Source: Candidatus Nitrosopumilus sp. (lineage in GTDB: Archaea; Thermoproteota; Nitrososphaeria; Nitrososphaerales; Nitrosopumilaceae). From it: 20,863 nucleotides of DNA. Below the pieces are notes generated by a model. That model had not been told where the DNA came from, made no database searches, and saw only the letters and a list, made by a program, of their open reading frames with translations. The position numbers were made by a program, and so were the translations under genes. The DNA is taken from contig JAEMQG010000062.1 in NCBI GenBank assembly GCA_022758935.1, forward strand, positions 1 to 20,863, read 5' to 3'. Below are positions 1 through 7,816 of this stretch, piece after piece. Each line of letters starts with the position of its first letter. The first letter of the stretch is position 1.

Positions 1-1405
1 AGATAGGATAATTCTTTCAGGAATAGTTAGAGTAGAACAAGAATCAGTAGCAGGAATTCCAAGAGGTCATAGTGGCTTGTACCGATTACGAATTGAGGGA
101 AACAATATTGAGTTTTTGGGGGGCAGAGGTTCAAAAACTTCACGTAAGATACAAAGAGAAGAAGTTTCTCCAGAAGATGAAAAAATGATTAAGACACTTT
201 CACAAAGTCCTGATGTTTATCAAAGATTAATTGATTCTTTTGCACCACACATACAAGGACAATCTCTAATCAAAGAAGCTATTTTGTTATTGATTGTGGG
301 GTCTACTCAAAGACTACTAGGAGATGGAAGCAAAATTAGGGGCGACATTAACGTATTTCTTGTTGGCGATCCAGGTACTGCAAAAAGTGAGATGTTAAAG
401 TTTTGTGCTAGAATTGCGCCAAGAGGTTTATACACATCAGGTAGAGGTTCAACTGCGGCAGGTCTCACAGCAGCTGTAGTTCGTGATAAAACGGGAATTA
501 TGATGTTAGAAGCAGGCGCTGTAGTTCTTGGTGATCAAGGGCTTGTATGCATCGATGAGTTTGATAAGATGAAACCCGAAGATCGTAGTGCATTACATGA
601 AGTAATGGAGCAGCAATCTGCTAGTATTGCAAAAGGTGGTATTGTTGCTACACTAAATGCAAGAACATCAATTTTGGCAGCTGCAAACCCAATGTATGGA
701 AAATATGATCCATTCAAAAATATTACAGAAAACGTAAATTTACCAATTCCATTATTAACTAGATTTGACCTAATTTTCGTAGTTCGAGATATTCCTGGAA
801 GAGAAAAAGATGAAAAAATTGCAAGACATATAATTGAATTGCATACCCCTCAGGGAACTGACAAACGTTCTGTAATTGACGTGGACACTCTAACAAAATA
901 TCTTTCATATGCAAAAAGATCCAGTCCTAATTTAACAAAAGAAGCAGAAGAAAAGATTCTGGAATACTATCTACAAATGAGAAATGTAGAATCTGAAGAA
1001 ATGATCACAGTTACACCTAGACAGCTAGAAGGTATTATTCGACTCTCAACTGCACGTGCAAGATTACTCATGAAAGACAAAGTTGAAGAAGAGGATGCAG
1101 AACGTGCAATATTTCTCATTCAAAGTATGCTTCAGGATGCCGGTGTTGATGTCAATACTGGTAAAGTTGATCTTGGAGTTTTGCAAGGAAGACCACGCAG
1201 TGAGGTATCAAAGATGCAACTATTTATGGATATTCTAAAATCTATGGAGGGTGACAATAAAGTTTCAGTTGAAGAAAGAGCATTTGTAAAAGAATTAGAA
1301 AAGACAGAAAAATTTACTGAAGAAGAAGCAAGAAATTACATCAGAAGAATGCTTCGCGAAGCATCTATTTATGAATCAAAACCCGGTCATTATAACCGAG
1401 TATGA
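1..1405 (+). CDS. mcm: Replicative helicase MCM, C-terminal part (5' end outside window)
   Basis: This is the AAA+ motor of the archaeal MCM helicase, the ring hexamer that unwinds DNA at the replication fork. The frame is open from base 2 and reads as MCM sequence before the first possible start codon, so about 467 residues are present and the N-terminal DNA-binding domain lies upstream. Visible motifs in order are Walker A (GDPGTAKSEMLK, about 355-400), Walker B (LVCIDEFDKM, about 544-573), sensor 1 (AAANPMYGKYD, about 678-710) and the arginine finger (LLTRFDLIF, about 754-780). The last ~80 residues fit the winged-helix domain. No intein interrupts the motor. The stop TGA overlaps the hel308 start as ATGA, so the two are almost certainly cotranscribed and translationally coupled. 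The family call is secure. Confidence 0.97.
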   Translation, partial: DRIILSGIVRVEQESVAGIPRGHSGLYRLRIEGNNIEFLGGRGSKTSRKIQREEVSPEDEKMIKTLSQSPDVYQRLIDSFAPHIQGQSLIKEAILLLIVGSTQRLLGDGSKIRGDINVFLVGDPGTAKSEMLKFCARIAPRGLYTSGRGSTAAGLTAAVVRDKTGIMMLEAGAVVLGDQGLVCIDEFDKMKPEDRSALHEVMEQQSASIAKGGIVATLNARTSILAAANPMYGKYDPFKNITENVNLPIPLLTRFDLIFVVRDIPGREKDEKIARHIIELHTPQGTDKRSVIDVDTLTKYLSYAKRSSPNLTKEAEEKILEYYLQMRNVESEEMITVTPRQLEGIIRLSTARARLLMKDKVEEEDAERAIFLIQSMLQDAGVDVNTGKVDLGVLQGRPRSEVSKMQLFMDILKSMEGDNKVSVEERAFVKELEKTEKFTEEEARNYIRRMLREASIYESKPGHYNRV

Positions 1406-3528
1406 ACATAGAAAAACTAGATCTTCTCAAACCTGCAATTGATTTTCTAATATCAGAGGGATTTTCAAATCTATATCCACCTCAAGCTGATTGTATCAAA
1501 GCTGGATTACTTGATGGAAAAAGTATTCTGGTCTCCGCTCCTACTGCAAGTGGAAAAACTCTTACTGCAACACTTGCAATAATTAACTATATTTCAAAAA
1601 ATAACGGTAAAGTTATCTATCTTAGCCCACTAAGAGCACTAGCTTCTGAAAAATACATAGAATTTAAAAAACTAGAAAAAGTCGAATTAGGGAAAAAAAT
1701 TAAAGTAGGTATATCTACTGGAGATTTTGAAAATATTGAAAAAAATCTAGAAAAAAACAATGTTTTAATTTTAACAAATGAGAAAATGGATTCTATAATC
1801 CGGCATGGAGCTGAATGGATTGATGAAATTGGACTAGTTATTGTAGATGAGATCCATCTTATTGGTGATGAAACTAGGGGGCCAACATTAGAGATGGTCT
1901 TAACAAAACTAAAACTACTACCAAGCAAACCCCAAATTGTAGGGCTTAGCGCAACCATTACAAATTCTGATGAGATTGCAAGATGGCTTGACTGTACACT
2001 GGTAAAAAATGATTGGAGACCCGTGCCGCTTTCTGAGGGTGTATATGATGACGGAAAGGTTTTGATGAGTAATGGCAAAAAATTTAATATCGAACCTAGC
2101 CTTTGTGGAATCCCTGTTGATTTAGGCGTACAGTCCGTAAAAGAGGGGGGCCAATCACTAGTTTTTGCAGAGACTAGAATTCGCTCAAGATCTCTTGCAA
2201 CAAAGGCCGCTGATGTCATTTCACAATTATTGGAAAAAAAAGAATCTGAAGCGTTAGAAAAAATTTCAAAAAAACTTTTATCGAATAATGAACATACTGA
2301 ATTAGTAAAGACTCTTGCAACATTGGTGAAAAAAGGAGTTGCGTTTCATCATGCAGGACTAAATCAAAATTGCAGACAAACAATAGAATCTGAATTTCGT
2401 AAGGGAACAATCAAGCTATTGTCATCTACGCCAACTTTGGCAGCTGGTGTGAATCTCCCTGCAAGAAGAGTTGTTATATCTAACATCAATAGATATAATG
2501 CAAAAGTTGGTGCTAACAGACCTATTAGCATCTTGGAGTACAAGCAACTCTGCGGTAGAGCTGGAAGACCACAATATGATGATTATGGAGAATCAATTAT
2601 TGTTGGAAACGGAAACAGCGCGGATCTATTTGAATATTATATTAATGGTCAACCCGAACCCATCATCTCCAAAATCGTAGATGATAAATCACTGCGAACT
2701 CATGTGTTGAGTGTCATCGTAACAAATCCTGGAATTAAAAAAGAAGCAATCTTGGATCTCTTTTTACAAACACTTGGTGGTCTACAATCACGAAAAGCAA
2801 CAATAAAGTTTGCAATTGACATTTCGCTACGATTCTTAGAAAATTCATTTCTGCTTATTAAAAGAGGTGAAAGATACGCTGCGACAGAATTTGGAAAAAA
2901 GACATCAATGCTTTACATTGATCCACTCACAGCAACTTACTTCCGAGATGCAATTGAAAACGTATCAAAAGAAAGAAAACACACTTTTGGATTTTTACAT
3001 CTAATTACAAACTGTGGAGAATTTTTCCCCAAATTCTCACTTAGAAATAAAGACTATGAAACTGCAAGTTTGGTGATAGAAAATAACTCTTCAGAGCTTT
3101 TGGAGCCCATATCGGAATATGACTGCTCTAGGAGTTTACTTGCTTTACAGTCATGGATTATAGAATCCTCTGAATTGTCTCTTTCTGATGGTCTTGGAAT
3201 TGAATCTGGTGATATGCATAGAATGATAGAGACTGCAGATTGGCTAAGTTACTGTCTTAGAGAAATATCAAAACACCTAGAACGTGCAGATTTGCTTGAT
3301 GAGCTAGAGAATTTACGAAAGAGAATCATATACGGTATTCGAGAAGACTTGTTGGATTTAGTTAAGGTAAAAGGTATTGGAAGAATAAGGGCAAGGATAC
3401 TCTATAAGCATGGAATTAAGACACTTGATGATTTAACAAGAATTCCGGTGAATAAATTAGCAGATATAGATAAAATTGGTTTAACCCTTGCAAATAACAT
3501 AAAGTTAGAATTACATAAGGTTAGATAA
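1402..3528 (+). CDS. hel308: Ski2-type DNA helicase Hel308
   Basis: This is a superfamily 2, 3'-to-5' DNA helicase that acts at stalled forks and in recombination; its 708 residues match the usual Hel308 length. Visible parts are a Q-motif-like start (YPPQ, residues 25-28), motif I SAPTASGKT (45-53), motif II DEIH (149-152), motif III SAT (183-185), a FHHAGL motif, motif VI CGRAGRP, and a C-terminal helix-hairpin-helix module. That module contains the Arg-Ala-Arg signature (GRIRARIL), which in this family grips the displaced single strand. The ATG lies inside the mcm stop (ATGA overlap), linking a repair helicase to the replicative helicase in one transcript. The next gene starts directly after the TAA. 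A general Ski2-like helicase is the only alternative, and the C-terminal domain argues for Hel308. Confidence 0.95.
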   Translation: MNIEKLDLLKPAIDFLISEGFSNLYPPQADCIKAGLLDGKSILVSAPTASGKTLTATLAIINYISKNNGKVIYLSPLRALASEKYIEFKKLEKVELGKKIKVGISTGDFENIEKNLEKNNVLILTNEKMDSIIRHGAEWIDEIGLVIVDEIHLIGDETRGPTLEMVLTKLKLLPSKPQIVGLSATITNSDEIARWLDCTLVKNDWRPVPLSEGVYDDGKVLMSNGKKFNIEPSLCGIPVDLGVQSVKEGGQSLVFAETRIRSRSLATKAADVISQLLEKKESEALEKISKKLLSNNEHTELVKTLATLVKKGVAFHHAGLNQNCRQTIESEFRKGTIKLLSSTPTLAAGVNLPARRVVISNINRYNAKVGANRPISILEYKQLCGRAGRPQYDDYGESIIVGNGNSADLFEYYINGQPEPIISKIVDDKSLRTHVLSVIVTNPGIKKEAILDLFLQTLGGLQSRKATIKFAIDISLRFLENSFLLIKRGERYAATEFGKKTSMLYIDPLTATYFRDAIENVSKERKHTFGFLHLITNCGEFFPKFSLRNKDYETASLVIENNSSELLEPISEYDCSRSLLALQSWIIESSELSLSDGLGIESGDMHRMIETADWLSYCLREISKHLERADLLDELENLRKRIIYGIREDLLDLVKVKGIGRIRARILYKHGIKTLDDLTRIPVNKLADIDKIGLTLANNIKLELHKVR

Positions 3529-4521
3529 TTGGTCGAATTAATAATACCTGCAATAGTCTCATGCATTGTTGCATTTTTTACAGTATATGCCACAGTTCCT
3601 CCTTTGATCAAATTTCTGCAAAAACGTAATCTTACAGTTAGAGATGTAAACAAAAAAGACAATGTGATGATAGTAAGACCTGGTGGTCCATCAATTATTG
3701 CTGGAATTATCACATCTGAAATTGTTTTGTACATTTTTTTCGAAACAAACGAAATTCTTGCAATAATGATTACTAGTTTTATCGCATTTGTAATTGGTTA
3801 TATTGATGATAGGAAGGTTATGGGAGGATGGTTTAAACCAATTGCTTTGGCAATTGCAGCAACACCAATAATCTTACTTGGTACATATGATTCAACTCTT
3901 TCATTTCCATTGTTTGGCTCGGTTCACATACCTGCTCTCTATCTTGGACTTGTTATTTTTATGATCCCAATTACTGGTAATACCATTAATTCTATTGACG
4001 TACTAAATGGCATAGCAAGTGGTTTTATGATCATTGCAAGTTTCTCATTAAGTATTTCATTGTTTATTTTACAAAACTATGAAATGGCAATAATCAGTTT
4101 ACCTTTAGGGTTTGTTTCACTAGCGTTTTATAAATACCATAAAATTCCAAGTAAGATATTTCCTGGAGATTCTGGTGCTTTGACTTTGGGTGCCATGTAT
4201 GGAACAATTGCAATTGTGGGACATGTAGAAATAATTGCAGCCGTGGCACTCTTACCAGCCGTAATTAACTCATTTTTGTTTCTCTCAAGCATGAAAAAAA
4301 TTGTTGAACATCGCGAAATAAAAGGAAAACCTGTAGAACATACTGAAGATTTTAAACTAAAAGCCACTAATGACAAAACTGCTCCTATCACACTTGTAAG
4401 ATTAATACTTGCAGGTGGACCTTTATCTGAAAAACAAGTTGGATATGTAATTTTCAAACTGGCGATTTTTTCAGGACTACTTGCAATAATTACCGCATTT
4501 ATGATGAGAGTGTCAATTTGA
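3529..4521 (+). CDS. Glycosyltransferase family 4: MraY/WecA/GPT-type sugar-1-phosphate transferase
   Basis: This is a polytopic membrane enzyme of the family that moves a UDP-sugar phosphate onto a polyprenyl phosphate carrier, the first step of lipid-linked glycan assembly. The 330 residues form about ten hydrophobic segments. Family signatures are the Mg-binding Asp pair (D93-D94 in YIDDRK), NSIDVLNGIASG (154-165) and FPGDSGALTLGA (211-222). In archaea such enzymes start N-glycan or surface glycan assembly (AglH-like), but the sugar used here cannot be read from sequence. The TTG start immediately follows the hel308 TAA with no gap; no better start keeps the first membrane helix. A small membrane protein overlaps its stop. 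The sugar-modification operon converging on this gene fits a role in surface glycosylation, which is inference. Confidence 0.88.
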   Translation: MVELIIPAIVSCIVAFFTVYATVPPLIKFLQKRNLTVRDVNKKDNVMIVRPGGPSIIAGIITSEIVLYIFFETNEILAIMITSFIAFVIGYIDDRKVMGGWFKPIALAIAATPIILLGTYDSTLSFPLFGSVHIPALYLGLVIFMIPITGNTINSIDVLNGIASGFMIIASFSLSISLFILQNYEMAIISLPLGFVSLAFYKYHKIPSKIFPGDSGALTLGAMYGTIAIVGHVEIIAAVALLPAVINSFLFLSSMKKIVEHREIKGKPVEHTEDFKLKATNDKTAPITLVRLILAGGPLSEKQVGYVIFKLAIFSGLLAIITAFMMRVSI

Positions 4522-4748
4522 AGATAGAACTCTTTGGATTTTTGTTTGTAATGTGGATTTTGATTATTGTTGGAGGAGGAGTACTAGCGACAATTATAGG
4601 CCCTCTTTCTATTACTGGTTATGGTAACTTTGATTTGTTATTGACATCTGGACTCAAAGCAATCATTGCAATGACTCTTGTAGTAGTCTGGATTATGATA
4701 TTGTCGACATTAAAAAACTGGATATTTAGAAATGAGATTAAATTCTAA
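4518..4748 (+). CDS. Small two-helix membrane protein of unknown function
   Basis: This encodes a 76-residue protein with two hydrophobic segments (about residues 5-30 and 45-67) separated by a short polar loop (SITGYGNFD), ending in a basic tail (KNWIFRNEIKF). I do not recognise the family. The TTG start overlaps the TGA stop of the upstream glycosyltransferase (TTGA), suggesting translational coupling and perhaps a role as a membrane partner or assembly factor for it. A shorter version from ATG at 4551 would lose part of the first helix. The stop overlaps the stop of the converging acyltransferase gene by four bases, so there is no room for a separate terminator between them. Confidence 0.7.
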   Translation: MKIELFGFLFVMWILIIVGGGVLATIIGPLSITGYGNFDLLLTSGLKAIIAMTLVVVWIMILSTLKNWIFRNEIKF

Positions 4749-5221
4749 CTCTCTAGCCACTGTCTTTGTTTTTTATCATATTCCTTACGTGTATATCTTA
4801 TTGTAGCTGGGACTCCAATCACAACAGAATCTTCTGGAACATCTCTGGTCACTACTGCACCCATAGCCACAACACTGTTCTTTCCAATAGTTACTCCTGC
4901 TTTGATGACAGCTCTTGCTCCTATTACCGCATTATCTTCTATTGTCACTCCTACCATTTTATCACACATTGGGTATGGATCATTTGTCAATACTGCAGCA
5001 GGTCCTATGAATACATTTTTTCCAATTCTTGAAAGTGGTGGAATATATGCTTGCCCTTCTATCTTTGTATTCTCTCCAATTTTTACATCATAGTCGATAT
5101 GAACTAGTGAACCAATCTTTACATTATTTCCAATTTCCACATTATCTCCAATGTAAGAAAAATGCCAAACTTTTACATTCGTACCAATTTTTGCTTTTTC
5201 TGAAATAAAATTAATAACCAT
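4745..5221 (-). CDS. Left-handed beta-helix acyltransferase, WbpD/WlbB-like sugar N-acetyltransferase
   Basis: The 158-residue protein is built of hexapeptide repeats ([IV]-G-x-N-x-x type: IGTNVKV, IGDNVEI, IGNNVKI, IGENTKI, IGKNVFI, IGKNSVV), the signature of trimeric left-handed beta-helix transferases using acetyl-CoA. A TNDPYP segment and the MGAVVTRDVP turn near the C-terminus resemble WbpD/WlbB, which acetylates the 3-amino group of UDP-2-acetamido-3-amino-glucuronate. It is last in a minus-strand operon two genes after a WlbA/WbpB-like dehydrogenase, which supports the sugar assignment, but the exact substrate is inferred. A GTGAT Shine-Dalgarno-like site (5226-5230) lies 4 bases ahead of the ATG and contains the TGA stop of the preceding gene. 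Confidence 0.87.
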   Translation of the reverse strand: MVINFISEKAKIGTNVKVWHFSYIGDNVEIGNNVKIGSLVHIDYDVKIGENTKIEGQAYIPPLSRIGKNVFIGPAAVLTNDPYPMCDKMVGVTIEDNAVIGARAVIKAGVTIGKNSVVAMGAVVTRDVPEDSVVIGVPATIRYTRKEYDKKQRQWLES

Positions 5222-5226
5222 TTATA

Positions 5227-5496
5227 TCACAAATGCCATGGTCTTGCCATCGTAATAATCTTTTCAGGGAGATTTTTCTTGTTGCATATGAGAAACTCCA
5301 TCTCTTGTTTCTTATTTCTTAATTCATCTGGTAACATTATTGGTATCTCTTCAATTATGGGATAAAACCTGGAACATTTAGGACAAAATAAAGCTCCTTC
5401 AAAAATAACATTATCTTTTTCTATGATTTCGTATAATTCTAATGGATGATTTTTGTCTATGGGGCATGCCAAAATATTCATCATTGTTTTATTCAT
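5227..5496 (-). CDS. Trm112-like small zinc-binding protein
   Basis: This is an 89-residue protein with an N-terminal LACPIDKNHPLEL segment and a central CPKCSRFYPIIEEIPIMLP segment, the pattern of the Trm112/YcaR family. Cys10 together with Cys38 and Cys41 may bind zinc. Archaeal and eukaryotic Trm112 activates several SAM methyltransferases acting on tRNA, rRNA and release factor, so the partner here is not fixed by context. It lies between a sugar dehydrogenase and a sugar acyltransferase, overlapping the former by ATGA and leaving 5 bases before the latter, so it is a full operon member. Translation could also begin at the second Met pair (residue 5). A dedicated role in the sugar pathway is possible but not shown. 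Confidence 0.8.
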   Translation of the reverse strand: MNKTMMNILACPIDKNHPLELYEIIEKDNVIFEGALFCPKCSRFYPIIEEIPIMLPDELRNKKQEMEFLICNKKNLPEKIITMARPWHL

Positions 5497-6428
5497 TTTA
5501 AATCTAGATAAATTGGGATTCCTTTTTGGCTAGATAAAAGTGCCGCTTCAGCTATTTTAGTTACATTTACTGCCTGCTGCGCTGTTACAATTATATTATT
5601 TTTTCCTTCTATGGCTTCCAAGAAATTTTGAATTTCTAATAATAGGGGCTCTTTCTTTTCATTTCGTGGAATTTCGGTTTCTTCTTTTGTCTCTACTCTA
5701 ACCTCTTGTGAAATAAAATCTGATGTAATTACCGCATCTGTACAGATGGCACTAAAAGTTCTAACCCTCTTTGGAGTTATCCAATTTGATGAAATAATTG
5801 CAATTCTATCATTTTTGTACCCGAGCATTATGCTTGCATAATCTTCATGTTCATGATTTACTCTGCCAGATCTTGCAAAAACCACATGAGGCATATCATC
5901 AAACAACCAATTTGCAGTATCAATGTCGTGCACAGAAGTATCGTAAATTATTCCAACATCTTTGATGTGCAGTGGTATTCTATTTTCTCGATGAAATTCG
6001 AGCATCAAAAGATCCCCGAACTTTTTGTCTTTCATAATTTTTTTCACAATATCTACTGCTGGATTAAAACGCTCAATATACCCGCATGTTAAAATTACTT
6101 TATTTTTTTCTGCCAATTCTGCAATTCTTTGACCATCTTCAGATCTGTATGTCATTGGTTTTTCTACAAATACGTGTTTTTTTGCTTGAAGCAATTTTGT
6201 AGTTATTTCTGTATGAGTTGAAGTTGGTGTCACAACAAAAGCTCCCTCAAATTCTTCAGTATGTATCAAGTCATCAACTGATCTATAGTAATTTACTGAA
6301 TATTTCTCACCATATTCTTTACTTTTTTGAGCATCTGAATCACAAACCGCAGAAAGGACGCCTAATTCCGATAGTATTCTGGTGTGATTTTTCCCCCATC
6401 CTCCAGTGCCAATTTGAACAATTTTCAT
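5493..6428 (-). CDS. Gfo/Idh/MocA-family NAD-dependent sugar dehydrogenase (WlbA/WbpB-like)
   Basis: The 311-residue protein starts with a Rossmann dinucleotide site (IGTGGWGKNH, residues 6-15), followed by the catalytic EKP motif (89-91) and YDTSVHDID (162-170), whose His167 is the expected proton-transfer residue. This is the standard layout of Gfo/Idh/MocA oxidoreductases. Best-matching roles are oxidation of C3 of a UDP-N-acetyl-glucuronic acid type sugar, because a WbpD/WlbB-like acetyltransferase lies two genes downstream in the same operon. Its ATG begins immediately after the aminotransferase stop, and its stop overlaps the Trm112-like start by four bases. The family assignment is firm; the substrate is inferred from neighbours. 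Confidence 0.9.
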   Translation of the reverse strand: MKIVQIGTGGWGKNHTRILSELGVLSAVCDSDAQKSKEYGEKYSVNYYRSVDDLIHTEEFEGAFVVTPTSTHTEITTKLLQAKKHVFVEKPMTYRSEDGQRIAELAEKNKVILTCGYIERFNPAVDIVKKIMKDKKFGDLLMLEFHRENRIPLHIKDVGIIYDTSVHDIDTANWLFDDMPHVVFARSGRVNHEHEDYASIMLGYKNDRIAIISSNWITPKRVRTFSAICTDAVITSDFISQEVRVETKEETEIPRNEKKEPLLLEIQNFLEAIEGKNNIIVTAQQAVNVTKIAEAALLSSQKGIPIYLDLK

Positions 6429-7340
6429 CTAATATACCCTAGTTAACCAATGGTGGTAATCACTATTTTTGTTCATTACTATACCTGTATACTCTTTCAT
6501 CATTTTTTTTGTAATGTCGCCAGGCTTACCACTTGCAATTTGTTTCCTATCCACTGCAACTACTGGGATGATTTCTGCCGCAGTGCCTGTTAAAAAAATC
6601 TCATCAGAAATAGTTAATTCACTTCTTGCAATCTCAGTTTCTATTACTTCGATGTCCAAATTTTTTGCAATCTTTATGACTGTGTCACGTGTAATTCCAT
6701 TCAAAGCTGAAGATGACAATGGTGGTGTTATTAATTGACCTTCTCTTACAATAAAAATATTTTCACCTGGCGATTCACTAACATTTCCATTATGATCTAA
6801 TAAAATTGCTTCATCATATCCATTTCTTTTTGCTTCTTGTGTGGCAATAATTGAGTTAAGATAATTTCCACCCATCTTTGCTTGAGGAGGTGTTGACATA
6901 TCTGAAAACTTTCTCCATGATACGACACCAGCTGTAATTCCATTCTTATTAAACAAATCCCCAAATGGAAATATAAAAATTGCAACATTAGTTGGTGCTT
7001 TTTCTGTTACGTGAAGATTAATTCCGTAATCTCCAACAAAATAAAATGGTCTGATATAACATGATTTTTTAATTTTATTTTTTTTACAAATTTCAATTAT
7101 TGCATTACTAATTATTTTATCTGAAAAATTAAGTGAAATATCGTAAAATTTTCCAGATCTTCTAAATCGTTTAATATGATCATTCAATCTAAAAACAAAA
7201 AGGTTTTCTCCATTCCAGTATGCACGTATTCCCTCAAAAACTGATGTTCCATAATGAATTGCATGAGTTGTAATGGGAACCTTGGCTTTATCTAAAGTCA
7301 TAAATTTCCCGTCAAACCAAACAAATTTTGAAAGGGGCAT
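6429..7340 (-). CDS. ilvE: Branched-chain amino acid aminotransferase
   Basis: This is a fold-type IV PLP aminotransferase of 303 residues, close to the 309 of E. coli IlvE. It performs the last step of leucine, isoleucine and valine synthesis using glutamate. Visible features are HYGTSVFEGIRAYW (29-42), the PLP lysine K155 in PQAKMGGNYLNS, the SESPGENIF segment, LNGITRDTV, and the TGTAAEIIPV phosphate-binding loop. I chose ATG at 7340; a TTG six codons upstream (7358) is open but adds only MRFFVS, which is not typical of the family. It stands first in an operon whose next gene starts with no gap, so it sits in the place where a sugar aminotransferase would be expected; its motifs nevertheless look like ordinary BCAT. 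Confidence 0.92.
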   Translation of the reverse strand: MPLSKFVWFDGKFMTLDKAKVPITTHAIHYGTSVFEGIRAYWNGENLFVFRLNDHIKRFRRSGKFYDISLNFSDKIISNAIIEICKKNKIKKSCYIRPFYFVGDYGINLHVTEKAPTNVAIFIFPFGDLFNKNGITAGVVSWRKFSDMSTPPQAKMGGNYLNSIIATQEAKRNGYDEAILLDHNGNVSESPGENIFIVREGQLITPPLSSSALNGITRDTVIKIAKNLDIEVIETEIARSELTISDEIFLTGTAAEIIPVVAVDRKQIASGKPGDITKKMMKEYTGIVMNKNSDYHHWLTRVY

Positions 7341-7686
7341 ACTCACAAAAAATCTCAACTATATCCGTAATTAATCTATTCGGGGAAATTTTTGATTTTT
7401 GGTGTTTTTCAAAGCCTTGATTTCATCCACATTCTGATAATTGTATTAAATGATGATTCTAATTTTGAATACCTTTTTTGTTCAAATTTCTTTATGAATT
7501 TTAATTTGATGGATTGGAAAAATCAACGACAATAAATTAAGAAGTGCTGAAAATATAGATCCAACTTTGATCTACAATCATTTTTTATTTTCAAAGATGT
7601 TTTGAAATTGTATTCTGAATAATACCCATTTTGTGTAATTTTTTTAATTTCACCTGTAGAAATTCAAGTAAATTCATGTTTTATTT
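7341..7686. other. AT-rich intergenic region between divergent genes
   Basis: This stretch must carry the minus-strand promoter for ilvE (an AT-rich attaattac-like element about 30 bases ahead of the ATG) and the plus-strand promoter for the mini-gene at 7687 (a possible TTTTTAATTT box at 7641-7650). I see no open frame longer than about ten codons that looks coding. A short perfect inverted repeat, TAGATC (7556-7561) and GATCTA (7569-7574) with a 7-base loop, is the only clear structure. A C-box-like ATGATGA near 7453 lacks a matching CTGA box, so I do not call a C/D RNA. Confidence 0.5.
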
Positions 7687-7749
7687 ATGGCAGCAAAGAA
7701 AAAAGCAGCAGCTAAAACAACAACCAAAAAAGCTTCAAAAAAGAAATAA
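7687..7749 (+). CDS. Twenty-residue Lys/Ala/Thr-rich basic peptide, histone-tail-like
   Basis: ATG to TAA encodes a 20-residue peptide made only of Met, Ala, Lys, Thr and Ser: AAKKKAAAK, then TTTKKASKKK. Nine of 20 residues are lysine. The composition resembles histone H1 or chlamydial Hc1 C-terminal tails and would bind nucleic acid non-specifically; this is inference from composition alone. Support for a gene is that it is isolated in an otherwise empty intergenic region, has a possible TATA element at 7641-7650, and is followed at once by a long T-rich tract suited to archaeal termination. An overlapping longer frame (ATG 7676 to 7813) has a composition typical of translated AT-rich noise, so I prefer the Lys/Ala frame. 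Confidence 0.45.
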   Translation: MAAKKKAAAKTTTKKASKKK

Positions 7750-7754
7750 ACTTT

Positions 7755-7795
7755 TGAAGTTTAATTTTATTTTTTATATTCTATTTTTCGAAAAA
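7755..7795 (+). terminator. T-rich terminator with 12-bp palindrome
   Basis: Downstream of the basic mini-peptide gene lies a T-rich tract (about 7761-7788) ending in the perfect palindrome TTTTTCGAAAAA (7784-7795). T tracts are the usual archaeal terminators. The palindrome could serve both this gene and the converging nucleotidyltransferase-like gene, which ends at 7817. Confidence 0.45.
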
Positions 7796-7816
7796 ATCAC
7801 AATTTTTAAGTAAAAT

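Noticed and set aside
1617..2219. Open frame of 200 codons on the minus strand inside hel308
   Set aside because: It lies wholly antisense to a strongly conserved helicase, its translation is Ser/Phe-rich low-quality sequence, and it has no promoter or family match.
7450..7520. C-box-like ATGATGA suggesting a C/D box sRNA
   Set aside because: No CTGA D box or D'/C' pair lies at the right distance, so the motif stands alone.
7676..7813. Alternative frame over the Lys/Ala-rich mini-gene
   Set aside because: Its translation is Gln/Lys/Phe-rich out-of-frame readout of the same A-rich DNA and of the terminator tract.
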